From Aquibaculum arenosum (lineage in GTDB: Bacteria > Pseudomonadota > Alphaproteobacteria > Kiloniellales > DSM-21159): a stretch of DNA of 64,000 nt. Location of the stretch: contig NZ_JARHUD010000001.1 in NCBI RefSeq assembly GCF_029222965.1, positions 62,001-126,000 of the forward strand, read 5' to 3'. The notes under the pieces are model-generated. The model did not search any database, was not told where the DNA came from, and saw only the letters and a program-made list of their open reading frames with translations. This document shows positions 16,845 through 27,399 of the stretch, piece by piece; the stretch's first letter is position 1; the number at the start of each line of letters is the position of its first letter. A program made the translations under genes and the position numbers.

Positions 16845-17880
16845 ATGGCCAAGACTGACAGCGGCAACTTCTTCGAGGACTTCCTCCTGGGCCAACTGCT
16901 GCGCCACCCGACGCCGCGCAGCGTGACCGAGGGCGATGCAGCGCTCTACCTGGCGCTGACCGGCGGGCGCTTCCTATTGGAGTCCTCGGCCGAGGCCGCG
17001 CGTGCCCATGGCCTGAAAGCCGCGCCGCTGGACGATCTGCTGGTCTTCCATCTGGTTTTCGGCAAGTCGGTGCCGCAGATCTCGCTGAACGCGGTTGCCA
17101 ACCTCGGCTATGCCGATTGCCGTTTCCTGGCGCCGGTCTACCCCGGCGATACGCTCTCGGCCGAAAGCCGGGTGATCGGCCTCAAGCAGACCTCGCGCGG
17201 CGACAGCGGTATCGTCTATGTCGAGACGCTGGGCCGCCGCCAGGACGGGGAGCCGGTGCTGAACTTCAAGCGTTGGGTGCTGGTGCGCAAGCGGGATCCC
17301 GAGAACCCGGCGCCGGAGACGATGGTGCCCGAGCTCGCCCCGTTGGTGGCGGCGGAGGATCTGGTGGTGCCCAGGGGCCTGCACGGGCGTAACTGGGACG
17401 TGGAACTGTCGGGCAGCCCCCACCTCTGGGAGGACTATGCGCTGGGGGAGCGCATCGACCACAGCGACGGCATGACCCTGGAAGAGGCCGAGCACCAGAT
17501 GGCAACCCGGCTCTACCAGAACACTGCCAAGGTCCACTTCGACCAGCTCCTGGCCTCCGAGGGGCGCTTCGGCAAGCGCCTGGTCTACGGCGGTCACATC
17601 ATTTCGATGGCGCGTGCGCTCTCCTTCAACGGCCTGGCCAACGCGATCCGCATTGCTGCGATCAATGGCGGGCGCCACGTCGCCCCGACCTTTGCCGGCG
17701 ACACGCTCTTTGCCTGGTCGGAAGTACTGGAGAAATGGACTCTGCCGGGCCGCAGCGATCTCGGCGCCCTGCGGTTGCGCACGCTCGCCGTGAAGAACCG
17801 CCGGGCCGAGGGCTTCCCCGACAAGGACGAGGCAGGCCGCCCGGATCCCGCGCTGGTCCTCGACCTGGATTACACGGTGC

Positions 17881-17897
<17 letters not shown>
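16845..17897 (+). CDS. mesaconyl-CoA hydratase-like MaoC-family protein
   Basis: The 350-residue protein is a double hot-dog MaoC-type hydratase. The first domain starts GNFFEDFLLGQ and the second contains AKVHFDQLLASEGRFGKRLVYGGH (span about 220-245), with the catalytic-type Asp/His arrangement. The size and both domain openings match mesaconyl-CoA hydratase (Mch, about 343 residues), which interconverts mesaconyl-CoA and beta-methylmalyl-CoA. The start follows the lyase stop by 4 bp, so the two enzymes act in consecutive steps from one transcript. The last 17 bp overlap the end of the convergent carbamoylase gene. Confidence 0.87.
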
Positions 17898-19747
<1,850 letters not shown>

Positions 19748-19770
19748 GCCACTAGTACCGGCTTAAAGTT

Positions 19771-19801
19771 CGGGCCCCGCAGCGGGGAGCTGCGGGGCCC
19801 G
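19771..19801. terminator. bidirectional terminator hairpin
   Basis: CGGGCCCCGCAG pairs perfectly with CTGCGGGGCCCG (12 bp) around a 7-nt loop. It lies midway between the convergent SDR and UxaA-type genes and could stop transcription from both sides. T-tracts are weak on both sides. Confidence 0.7.
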
Positions 19802-19830
19802 GTCGTCCTCTATTCCAGGCAGCGCCGGCG

Positions 19831-21357
19831 CTAAACGGTTGCGCCGATCTGCCAGGGGACGAACTCGTTGTCCCCGAAATCGAACTCCTCGCTCTTGCTC
19901 CGCTTACCCGAGGCGGTGTCGAGGAAGAGGCGGAAGAGGCGCTCGCCCATCTCCTGCACGGAACAGTCGCCGTCGGCGATCTCGCCGCAGTTCAGGTCCA
20001 TATCCTCATCCATGGAGCGGTACATGGGTGTGTTGGTGGCGAGCTTGAGTGTGGGCGCCGGCTTGAAGCCGGAGACCGAGCCACGGCCGGTGGTGAAGCA
20101 GACGAGCTGGCAGCCGCCGGCGATCTGGCCGGTCACCGAGGCCGGGTCGTAGCCCGGCGTGTCCATGAAGACGAAGCCCCGCTTGCGCAGCCGCTCGGCA
20201 TAGCGCAGCACGTCGACCAGGTTTGTGGTGCCGCCCTTGGCCGCGGCGCCCAGCGACTTCTCCAGAATGGTGGTGAGGCCGCCGGCCTTGTTGCCGGGGG
20301 AGGGGTTGTTGTTGAGCTGTGCGCCGTTGCGCTCAGTGTACTCCTCCCACCAGCGGATGCGCTCGATCAGGCTCTCGCCCACCTCCCGGTTCTCGGCCCG
20401 GCGGGTGAGAAGATGTTCGGCGCCGTAGATCTCCGGCGTTTCTCCCAGCACACCGGTGCCGCCGTGGCGCACCAGCAGGTCCACCGCAGCACCAAGAGCA
20501 GGGTTGGCCGTGATGCCGGAGTAGGCGTCGGAGCCGCCGCACTGTAGCGCCACCGCCAGTTCGGAGGCAGGGATGGTGGTCCGTTTCGCCTCGTTGGCCT
20601 GGGGCAGCATGCCCTTCAGGCGCTCGACCCCGGCTTCGATGGTCCGCCGGGTACCGCCGATCTCCTGGATCGTCATGGTCTGGAACAGCGGGCCGGGCTG
20701 CAGGTTGTAGGCATCCAGCAGGAAGGGGATCTGGTTGACCTCACAGCCCAGACCCACCAGCAGGATGCCGGCGAAGTTGGGGTGGCCGGCGTAGCCCCAG
20801 AGCACACGCTGCAGGTTGGCGAAGCCCTCACCGCTGTCGGCCATGCCGCAGCCCGTCCCGTGAGTCAGGGCGACCACGCCGTCGACATTGGGATAGGCGG
20901 CCAGTAGCTCGGGCGTGAAGCGCGCGGCGATGGCCTTGGCCACGGTGGCGGAGCAGTTCACCGAGGTGAGCACACCCAGGTAGTTGCGCGTGCCGGCCCC
21001 GCCATTGGCGCGGCGATAGCCCTCAAAGGTGGCCCGCTCGGCCTCCGGAACGAAAGCGGTCGGGGTGGCGTCGGCACAGTAGGCATAGTCGCGCTCGAAG
21101 TCGGCCATGGCCATGTTGTGCACATGCACATGCTCGCCGGGCTCGATGGCCTGACGGGCCACGCCGATGATCTGGCCGTACTTGCGCACGGGCTCGTTGG
21201 CCGCAATCCCGCGTAGCGCAACCTTGTGTCCCCGGGGGATGCGCTCGCGGGTGGTCACTCGCTCGCTGGGCAGCGGCGTGTCCGGCAGGATATCCGCCCG
21301 AGCGACGGCAACATCGTCGCTTTCCTTGAGGCGCAGGGTCAGGTGGGGCTCGCTCAT
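19831..21357 (-). CDS. UxaA-family altronate/galactarate-type sugar-acid dehydratase
   Basis: The 508-residue protein matches the UxaA architecture. An N-terminal SAF-type domain (VARADILPDTPL, GEHVHVHNM) joins a C-terminal dehydratase domain with YLGVLTSVNCSATVA, HGTGCGM, LGLGCEVNQIP-like VGLGCEV, and the Cys-containing QIAGGCQLVCFTTGRGS. Such enzymes remove water from aldonic or aldaric acids (altronate, galactarate) to give 2-keto-3-deoxy acids, using iron. The ATG at 21357 is chosen because GGAGAG precedes it and the family begins there; an upstream extension has no similarity. It is divergent from the D-2-hydroxyacid dehydrogenase. The exact sugar acid is unknown. Confidence 0.87.
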   Translation of the reverse strand: MSEPHLTLRLKESDDVAVARADILPDTPLPSERVTTRERIPRGHKVALRGIAANEPVRKYGQIIGVARQAIEPGEHVHVHNMAMADFERDYAYCADATPTAFVPEAERATFEGYRRANGGAGTRNYLGVLTSVNCSATVAKAIAARFTPELLAAYPNVDGVVALTHGTGCGMADSGEGFANLQRVLWGYAGHPNFAGILLVGLGCEVNQIPFLLDAYNLQPGPLFQTMTIQEIGGTRRTIEAGVERLKGMLPQANEAKRTTIPASELAVALQCGGSDAYSGITANPALGAAVDLLVRHGGTGVLGETPEIYGAEHLLTRRAENREVGESLIERIRWWEEYTERNGAQLNNNPSPGNKAGGLTTILEKSLGAAAKGGTTNLVDVLRYAERLRKRGFVFMDTPGYDPASVTGQIAGGCQLVCFTTGRGSVSGFKPAPTLKLATNTPMYRSMDEDMDLNCGEIADGDCSVQEMGERLFRLFLDTASGKRSKSEEFDFGDNEFVPWQIGATV

Positions 21358-21497
21358 GGGACTCTCCGTTGAGGGCTGTGGCCGGCTGTCGTTGACGGCC
21401 TTCAGGCTTTTGTCAGACAATAGCGCGTTCCCGGGCCGCTTTCGAGGGGCCTTTACGCATGCCTGATCGCACAAACACAGTCCCGAAGGAGAAGAGG

Positions 21498-22535
21498 GTG
21501 GCGCGTTTTCGCATTCTGGTGCCCGACGCCAAGTTCGACGACGACGGCGTCATCGAACGCCGCCTCTCCGGGGACGACTACGACTGGACGATCTGCCGCG
21601 CCAAGACCATGGATCAGCTGCCCGCCGAGGTGCTCGACAGCTGCGACGGCATCGTCACCTGGCATGTGCTGCGCTTCGATCCAGCGCTGGTGGCCCGCCT
21701 GCAGCGCTGCCGCATCATCGTGCGCGCAGGGGTGGGCTATGACCACATCGATCTGGACAGCACCGCTGCCGCCGGCATCGCGGTGAGCAATACGCCGGAT
21801 TATGGCACCATGGAGGTGGCCGACCATGCTCTCGCCATGGCGCTGGTGCTCAGCCGCGGCCTGCTGCGCTATCACACGGAACTGTTGGCCGATCCCAAGG
21901 GCGCCTTCAACAGCGCCGCCTCCATGGGGCAGCGGCGCCTGACCGGACAGACCTTTGCGGTGCTCGGCATCGGGCGGATCGGCACCGCGGCGGCGCTGCG
22001 CGCCAAGGCCTTCGGCTTCCGCGTCGTCTGCTATGACCCTTACGTTTCCCGCGGCGTGGAGCGGGCGTTGGGCATCGAACGGGTGGAGAGCCTGGACGAA
22101 CTTCTGGCCCAGGCGGATGTGCTCAGCCTGCACGCGCCCTTGACCGCGAACACCCGCAATATCCTGGGCGCTGACGCCCTCAAGAAGATCAAGCCCGGTG
22201 CCGTGCTGGTCAACACCGCACGCGGTGGCCTGACCGATCCGGAAGCGGTTCTGGAGGCCTTGCACGATGGTCGCCTCGCGGCCGCCGGCCTCGACGTTTT
22301 CCCGCAGGAGCCCATCGATCCCGAAACACCCTGGTACAAGACCTGGGTCGAACAGCCGGCTTGGTTGCGCGGGCGACTGCTGCTAAGTCCGCATACGGCT
22401 TGGCTGTCCGATGAGAGCCGTCAGGATGCCCGCTCCAAGGCGGTGGAAACCCTGATGGCTTTTCTGGAGCGGGGCGAACTGCGCAACTGCGTGAACGGAA
22501 TGACCGCCGCGGCGGTTCGAAGCAATCTGTCTTGA
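21498..22535 (+). CDS. D-2-hydroxyacid dehydrogenase (CtBP-like)
   Basis: The protein of about 345 residues has the D-isomer 2-hydroxyacid dehydrogenase fold: NAD-binding LGIGRIGT, catalytic Arg in VNTARGG, Glu in PQEPID and His in LSPHTAW. The GTG at 21498 has AAGGAG with a 6-bp spacer; an ATG 13 codons upstream (21459) is possible but lacks a good ribosome-binding site. RAGVGYDHIDL and the C-terminal-binding-protein-like segment place it among broad-specificity glyoxylate, hydroxypyruvate and lactate-type reductases. It opens a three-gene run (12-bp gap to the next) with an SDR and a FAH hydrolase. Here it could act on the 2-hydroxy or 2-oxo acid released by the FAH enzyme. Confidence 0.87.
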   Translation: MARFRILVPDAKFDDDGVIERRLSGDDYDWTICRAKTMDQLPAEVLDSCDGIVTWHVLRFDPALVARLQRCRIIVRAGVGYDHIDLDSTAAAGIAVSNTPDYGTMEVADHALAMALVLSRGLLRYHTELLADPKGAFNSAASMGQRRLTGQTFAVLGIGRIGTAAALRAKAFGFRVVCYDPYVSRGVERALGIERVESLDELLAQADVLSLHAPLTANTRNILGADALKKIKPGAVLVNTARGGLTDPEAVLEALHDGRLAAAGLDVFPQEPIDPETPWYKTWVEQPAWLRGRLLLSPHTAWLSDESRQDARSKAVETLMAFLERGELRNCVNGMTAAAVRSNLS

Positions 22536-22547
22536 GGAGAAGAAGGA

Positions 22548-23303
22548 ATGGCTAATCGCTACGATCTGGCGGGCAAGCGCGCGGTCGTCACCGGAGGTGC
22601 CCAGGGTATCGGCCTGGCAATCGTCAAGCGCCTGCTCGAGTCCGGCGCCAAGGTCGCGATCTGGGACCAGGACGGGCCACTGCTGGAGCGCACACTGGGT
22701 GAATTGGGCGCCGGCGATCAGGCCATCGGCAAGGCAGTCGACGTCACCGACGCCGCCGCGGTGGAAAAGGCCGCTGCCGAGACGGCCGAGAGCCTGGGCG
22801 GCATCGACATCCTGGTAAACAACGCCGGGATCAGCGGGCCGAACACCAGCGTAATAGACTACCCCATCGAGGAGTGGCGTCGGGTGGTCTCGATTGACCT
22901 GGACGGCGTGTTCCACGGCTGCAAGTACGTGGCCCCCTTCATGGTGCAGCAGGGCTACGGCCGCATCGTCAACGTGGCGTCGATTGCCGGCAAGGAGGGC
23001 AACCCCAACGCCGCCGCTTACAGCGCGGCCAAGGCCGGCGTGATCGCGCTCACCAAGTCGCTTGGCAAGGAACTGGCGGGCCAGGATATTGCGGTCAACT
23101 GCATCACACCGGCCGTGGCGAAAACCGCGATCTTTGACCAGATGACCGAAGAGCATATCAACTACATGCTCTCCAAGATTCCGCGCGGACGCTTCCTGAA
23201 GGTGGACGAGGTCGCCGCCATGGTGACCTGGCTGGTCTCGGCCGAGAACTCCTTCACCACCGGCGCCGTCTTCGACGTCAGCGGCGGCCGCGCCACCTAC
23301 TGA
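22548..23303 (+). CDS. SDR oxidoreductase (sugar or hydroxyacyl dehydrogenase)
   Basis: The 251-residue classical SDR has GGAQGIGLA, NNAGISG, the Ser of VASIAGKEG with YSAAK, and a C-terminal FDVSGGRATY. It resembles L-rhamnose/L-fucose 1-dehydrogenase-like and 3-oxoacyl-ACP-reductase-like proteins, which are difficult to separate by eye. AGGAG lies just upstream of the ATG. Set between a D-2-hydroxyacid dehydrogenase (12 bp) and a FAH hydrolase (45 bp), it is best read as the dehydrogenase that begins or continues sugar oxidation in this cluster. The subunit size is typical and it is cytoplasmic. Confidence 0.83.
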   Translation: MANRYDLAGKRAVVTGGAQGIGLAIVKRLLESGAKVAIWDQDGPLLERTLGELGAGDQAIGKAVDVTDAAAVEKAAAETAESLGGIDILVNNAGISGPNTSVIDYPIEEWRRVVSIDLDGVFHGCKYVAPFMVQQGYGRIVNVASIAGKEGNPNAAAYSAAKAGVIALTKSLGKELAGQDIAVNCITPAVAKTAIFDQMTEEHINYMLSKIPRGRFLKVDEVAAMVTWLVSAENSFTTGAVFDVSGGRATY

Positions 23304-23348
23304 TCGCTAACCCAAATTGACCGTTGCACCTTCTGTAAGGAGAAAATC

Positions 23349-24194
23349 ATGAAGCTTTTGCGCTGGGGTGAGAAGGGGCGTGAGAAGCCGGGCCTGCTCG
23401 ATGCGTCTGGCAAGATCCGCGACCTCTCGGGCGTCGTGGACGATATCGACGGCTCTGCGGTGACCGCGGAAGGTCTGGCGAAGCTCGCCGGCGTCAATGC
23501 GAGTTCCCTGCCGGAGGTTCCGGCCGGCACGCGCCTGGGCCCCTGTGTCGGCAATGTCGGTAAGTTCATCTGCATCGGCCTGAACTATGCCGACCATGCC
23601 GCGGAATCCAACCTGCCGGTGCCGACCGAACCTGTGGTGTTCAGCAAGGCCACCAGCTGCATCGTCGGCCCCAACGACGACATCGAGATCCCGCGCAACT
23701 CGGAGAAGACCGACTGGGAGGTCGAGCTGGGTTTCGTGATCGGCAAGGAAGCCAAGTACGTCAGCGAAGACGAAGCGCTGGACTATGTGGCCGGCTATTG
23801 CGTCGTGAACGACGTCTCGGAGCGCGCCTTCCAGGCCGAGCGTGGCGGCCAGTGGGTCAAGGGTAAGAGCCATGACACCTTCGGTCCGGTTGGGCCCTGG
23901 CTGGTGACCAAGGACGAGGTGGCGGACCCGCAGAACCTCGGACTCTGGCTCGAGGTGGACGGCCACCGCTATCAGGACGGCACGACCAAGACCATGATCT
24001 TCCCGGTGAAGGAAATCGTGGCCTACCTGTCGCAGTTCATGAGCCTGCAGCCGGGTGACCTGATCACCACCGGCACCCCGCCGGGCGTGGGCATGGGCAT
24101 CAAGCCCGAGGCTGTCTACCTGCGCGCCGGTCAGCGCGTGCGCCTGGGCGTCGAAGGCCTGGGCGAGCAGGACTGCAAAACGATCCAGGCCTGA
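23349..24194 (+). CDS. fumarylacetoacetate-hydrolase-family protein (diketo-deoxy-acid hydrolase-like)
   Basis: The 281-residue protein has the FAH catalytic core with metal ligands Glu124 and Glu126 (DWEVELGFVIG) and Asp155 (VNDVSERAFQ), plus the closing LITTGTPPGVG. N-terminal ICIGLNYADHA is also typical. Close relatives include 2,4-diketo-3-deoxy-L-fuconate hydrolase and proteins loosely named ureidoglycolate lyase. It would cleave a C-C bond in a diketo acid to yield pyruvate and a 2-hydroxyacid. TAAGGAG precedes the ATG. It is the last gene of the run, ending at a strong terminator. Confidence 0.9.
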   Translation: MKLLRWGEKGREKPGLLDASGKIRDLSGVVDDIDGSAVTAEGLAKLAGVNASSLPEVPAGTRLGPCVGNVGKFICIGLNYADHAAESNLPVPTEPVVFSKATSCIVGPNDDIEIPRNSEKTDWEVELGFVIGKEAKYVSEDEALDYVAGYCVVNDVSERAFQAERGGQWVKGKSHDTFGPVGPWLVTKDEVADPQNLGLWLEVDGHRYQDGTTKTMIFPVKEIVAYLSQFMSLQPGDLITTGTPPGVGMGIKPEAVYLRAGQRVRLGVEGLGEQDCKTIQA

Positions 24195-24217
24195 GGCCTG
24201 TTTCAGCCAGCCTGAAA

Positions 24218-24256
24218 AAAAGGGGCGCGTGGCACACACTGCTGCGCGCCCCTTTT
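24218..24256 (+). terminator. Rho-independent terminator after the FAH gene
   Basis: AAAAGGGGCGCG pairs perfectly with CGCGCCCCTTTT (12 bp) around a 15-nt loop, and the stem ends in a T-run. A run of A residues on the 5' side would also give a T-run on the other strand. It starts 24 bp after the FAH stop. The rest of the gap to 24376 holds only the leader of the next gene. Confidence 0.85.
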
Positions 24257-24376
24257 CCGTCATAGGAAGACCCATTTCGAACACGGCGCGAAGAGGGATG
24301 CGTAGCTCCCGGTCTGCGTAAACTCACTGAGAGCCACGGCTCGATCGAGTGAGACAGCAGTCAAGGGAGCCCTAGC

Positions 24377-24724
24377 ATGTCCGACAAGAACGACGCGCCG
24401 AAATCCACGCAACAAACACGCCGCCAACTCCTGCAACGCCTGGGCCTGGGCGCCGCAGCCGCCGGCCTGGCCTATGCCAGCCCGGTACTGCTGGACCTCA
24501 ACGAGGCGAGTGCGTCTCGCGGAAGCTGGGGAAGCCGGGGCAGTTGGGGCAGCCGCCACCGTCGTGGCAGCCATGGCTCACGCGGGCGCGGTCGCCGGCA
24601 CCCGGTCTTCGGCCATCATCCCGGCAAGGGACCGCCGCGCCGGCCACGCCGTGCCGAACGCCGTCGTCGTTCCCGCGATCTCACCGATTGGCAGCTCTGG
24701 ATCGGCCTCGACGGTAAGCTGTGA
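24377..24724 (+). CDS. small basic Ser/Gly/Arg-rich protein with Tat-like signal
   Basis: The 115-residue product does not match a family I recognise. Its N-terminus resembles a twin-arginine signal: TRRQLLQ at 14-20 followed by a hydrophobic stretch LGLGAAAAGLAYASPVLL. Residues 47-72 consist of short repeats of SRG, SWG and SRH type (GSWGSR twice), and the rest is strongly basic (residues 86-100 are mostly Arg), ending in a short DLTDWQLWIG tail. GGGAG lies upstream of the ATG. Its stop overlaps the GTG of the HprK-like/PqqD-like gene (GTGA), so the two are translationally coupled. It may be the substrate or precursor of that enzyme. That role is inference. Confidence 0.7.
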   Translation: MSDKNDAPKSTQQTRRQLLQRLGLGAAAAGLAYASPVLLDLNEASASRGSWGSRGSWGSRHRRGSHGSRGRGRRHPVFGHHPGKGPPRRPRRAERRRRSRDLTDWQLWIGLDGKL

Positions 24725-25926
24725 GTGACAAGCTGATCGCCTTCGAGGGCCTGGCGGGGCCGGTTGCCTTCGAAGGGGCCGGCCCCGTGCTATACGAACT
24801 GGAGGGCGTGCTTCGCGGCTGGCCACGCTGGCCTGTAGCTGCGGCGGGAGCAGCATCGGAGCCAATGATCTCCGTCGACCGCTGTCGTGGGGGCTACGCG
24901 ATCTCGGTTTCCTGGCGCAATGACGGTTACGTTGAGCCGACGCCGGTGAGCGCGCTCTGCAGCCTGGTGGTGGATCTGGTGGAGGCCTATGTGCGCTCCG
25001 AGCCGGGGCGTTTGTGCCTGCACTGCGCCGCGGTCAAGGTCGACGGCCGGCTTCTGGTCTTTCCCGCTGCCAGTCGTGCCGGCAAATCCACGCTGACGGC
25101 GCGCCTGGCAGCGGCCGGCCGGCAGGCTTTCACTGACGATCTGCTCGCCCTCGACCTATACAATGGCAAAGGCATGGCTTTCGGCGTGCCGCCTCGACTT
25201 CGTCGGCCCTTGCCGCCGGGCCTGGACCCCGCCTTCACGGCCTTCATCGAAGAGCATGCGGGACCGAAGGACGCCTACTATGCCTACCTCGATCTGCCGC
25301 CCGACCGACAGGCGCACTTTGGCACCGTGGCACCTCTGGGAGCTGTGGTTCTGCTCGAGCGCGATCCGGGGGTCCTGCAAGCGCGCCTGGAGCCAGCGGA
25401 ACCGGCACATGCGCTCCGCCTGCTGCTGGGCCAGAGTCTGACCATACAAGGCTGCGGCTCGCGCCTGCTGGAAGACTTGCATGATCTTCTCGCAGCCCGC
25501 CCCTGCCTGACCTTGCATTACAGCGATCTCGAGCAGGCTGTTGCGCTCTTGCAAGACGGCCAGGCGTTCTCTGAACAAGCGGCCCGCCTGGCCGCTTCGC
25601 CGATCGAACTCAGAGCAGTGGAGCAGCCGATCGAACCGCTTGCCCCCAGCTCTGAGCGCAGCCGACGCTTCCAACAGAAACCCGGCGTGCGGGGCAGGGC
25701 GGTGGGAGAGCACCTCTTCCTCACGGAGCCGGACAGCGGCGACCTTTGCGAGTTGAACCTGTTGGGCGCCGGCGTCTGGAACCTGCTTGCCGAACCGCAC
25801 AGTCTGGAAGAGGTGACGGCCGTGTTGGTGGAGGTCTTTGAGGACGCTGCGCCGCCCACCATCGTCGCCGACACCCGGCGCCTGTTGTCAGATTTGGAAC
25901 AACGCGGCCTGATCCAACCGTGCTGA
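24721..25926 (+). CDS. HPr-kinase-related protein fused to a PqqD-like domain
   Basis: The 401-residue protein has an HprK-type kinase core. His101 precedes the Walker A segment AASRAGKST (116-124) and is followed by FTDDLL (Asp139/Asp140), matching the order HG...GDSGIGKS...ADD of HPr kinase/phosphorylase. The C-terminal segment (about 325-401: AVGEHLFLTEPDSGDLCELN, ending LEQRGLIQPC) looks like a PqqD-type peptide-binding winged helix. TIGRFAM names an HPr-rel-A system with separate HprK-related and PqqD-related members, as I recall; here they would be one polypeptide. The start is GTG overlapping the peptide gene stop. No HPr or PTS gene is nearby, so the classical HprK role is unlikely. 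Confidence 0.75.
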   Translation: MSDKLIAFEGLAGPVAFEGAGPVLYELEGVLRGWPRWPVAAAGAASEPMISVDRCRGGYAISVSWRNDGYVEPTPVSALCSLVVDLVEAYVRSEPGRLCLHCAAVKVDGRLLVFPAASRAGKSTLTARLAAAGRQAFTDDLLALDLYNGKGMAFGVPPRLRRPLPPGLDPAFTAFIEEHAGPKDAYYAYLDLPPDRQAHFGTVAPLGAVVLLERDPGVLQARLEPAEPAHALRLLLGQSLTIQGCGSRLLEDLHDLLAARPCLTLHYSDLEQAVALLQDGQAFSEQAARLAASPIELRAVEQPIEPLAPSSERSRRFQQKPGVRGRAVGEHLFLTEPDSGDLCELNLLGAGVWNLLAEPHSLEEVTAVLVEVFEDAAPPTIVADTRRLLSDLEQRGLIQPC

Positions 25927-26168
25927 GGAAAGGCATCAGAGCCGCTAGACTGCTTTTGCCCTCGTGGTATCTCCCTTGCGTGCCGGCTGTGGGCGCGAGT
26001 GACCCGTTATTATGGAACAAGACTTTGGCGCTGTGCTAGGCTCCCGGAGCAAGTTCTCGGGCAATGGGACCAAGCCCCCCCTCCGGAACTTGAGTTCAGT
26101 CGTTCGCGATCCGCTCTACATCAAAAGGGGCAGAACCGTTGATTCGGCCTCACACAGGGAGGAAACTC

Positions 26169-27341
26169 ATGACGCTGAAATCACTTTTCGCGGCCACGGC
26201 ACTTGCTACGGCAGCCATTGCTTTCCTGCCGGCCGCCCAGGCGCAGGAAAGCTTCGATCTGACCTTCCAGTCTGCCTATCCCTCCGGCGATCCACAGTAT
26301 GAACACTTCGCCTGGTGGGCCGAGCGTGTCACCACCTTCACCAACGGGCGCCTGACCATCGAGGCCTTGCCGGCCGGCGCCATCGTGCCGGCCTTCGAGG
26401 TGCTGGATGCCACCCACGACGGGGTGATCGACGGCGCCCATGCCTGGTCCGGCTTCTGGGTCGGCAAGAATCGCGCGGCCGTGATGGTGGCGAGTGGCCC
26501 GGCGGGTCCTTTCGGCATGGACTGGATGGACTACTGGGGCTGGCTCTATCAGGGCGGCGGCATGGAGGTGAACAACACCTTCTTCCAGGAGGATCTGGGC
26601 ATGGACGTGGTTTGGCGCCCGCTGCTCTCCTCCGGCTCTCAGCCGCTGGGCTGGTTCAACCAAGAGATCAACTCTGCCGATGACCTGCGGGGGGTGCGCC
26701 TGCGCATCCCGGGAATCCCCGGCGAGATGTACGAGGGAATGGGCGTGAGCGTTGTCACCCTGCCCGGCGGCGAGATTGCGCCGGCCGGCGAGCGCGGCGT
26801 GATCGACGCGGCGGAGTTTGTCGGCCCCTCCATCGACTACGCCCTGGGCTTCCAGGACATCTGGAAGCACTACTACGCACCCGCCTACCACGAGGTGGTG
26901 ACGACGGCAGAGATCCTGATCAGCAAGGACGTCTGGGAGTCGCTCCCGGACGACCTCAAGAACATCTACGAGCTCGTCACCGAGAGCTCCATGATGTGGT
27001 GGGAGCAGAAGCAGCAGCGGGCCGACAAGGAGGCCATGGACGCCATGCAGGACGAGGGAGTGCAGTTCCACCGCACCCCCGACGACATCCTCGAGGAAAG
27101 TCTTGAGGTCTGGCACCGCCTTTTCCAGGAAGAGTACGAGACCAACGACGCCTTCCGGCGCATCGCCAATTCGCAGATCGCCTACGCCGCGCAGGTGGTG
27201 CCGGCGCGGCGTATCCTGGAGCCCAGCTACTACGACATTGCGGACATCTACTGGGGGCCGGAAGGCTACCTGCAGAGCGTCGATTTCCTCGACGAGTTCG
27301 ATTATGAGGTGCCGGACTACTACCAGACCTTCGCCCGCTGA
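26169..27341 (+). CDS. TRAP transporter solute-binding protein (DctP family)
   Basis: The 390-residue periplasmic protein has a Sec signal peptide ending in AQA (residue 25) and the DctP fold: LTFQSAYPSGDP, INSADDLRGVRLRIPG (solute-clamp region containing a conserved Arg), then GIFDAAEF-like GVIDAAEFVGP. It resembles the 2-oxo-acid-binding TakP group. The ATG at 26169 is preceded by GGAGGAAA. It stands alone on the plus strand and converges on the GntR gene, so its membrane partners would be the DctQ/DctM pair at 29.4-31.3 kb or another set elsewhere. The 242-bp gap upstream (25927-26168) holds no gene I can support. Confidence 0.9.
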   Translation: MTLKSLFAATALATAAIAFLPAAQAQESFDLTFQSAYPSGDPQYEHFAWWAERVTTFTNGRLTIEALPAGAIVPAFEVLDATHDGVIDGAHAWSGFWVGKNRAAVMVASGPAGPFGMDWMDYWGWLYQGGGMEVNNTFFQEDLGMDVVWRPLLSSGSQPLGWFNQEINSADDLRGVRLRIPGIPGEMYEGMGVSVVTLPGGEIAPAGERGVIDAAEFVGPSIDYALGFQDIWKHYYAPAYHEVVTTAEILISKDVWESLPDDLKNIYELVTESSMMWWEQKQQRADKEAMDAMQDEGVQFHRTPDDILEESLEVWHRLFQEEYETNDAFRRIANSQIAYAAQVVPARRILEPSYYDIADIYWGPEGYLQSVDFLDEFDYEVPDYYQTFAR

Positions 27342-27347
27342 CGGCTA

Positions 27348-27376
27348 CTCCCCTCTCGTCGCACGAGGGAGGGGAG
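27348..27376. terminator. hairpin between convergent genes
   Basis: CTCCCCT and CTCGT pair with ACGAG and AGGGGAG around a 3-nt loop, with a 2-nt bulge. It lies directly after the TRAP binding-protein stop and before the GntR stop on the other strand. No long T-run follows, so the stem is a moderate candidate. Confidence 0.5.
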
Positions 27377-27399
27377 CCATCCACTGAGCTGATTTGGGT

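Noticed and set aside
24377-24724. Small peptide gene as a lasso-peptide precursor
   Set aside because: No B or C enzyme for ring formation is present, and the composition lacks a lasso core with a suitably spaced Asp/Glu; a kinase substrate is the better reading.
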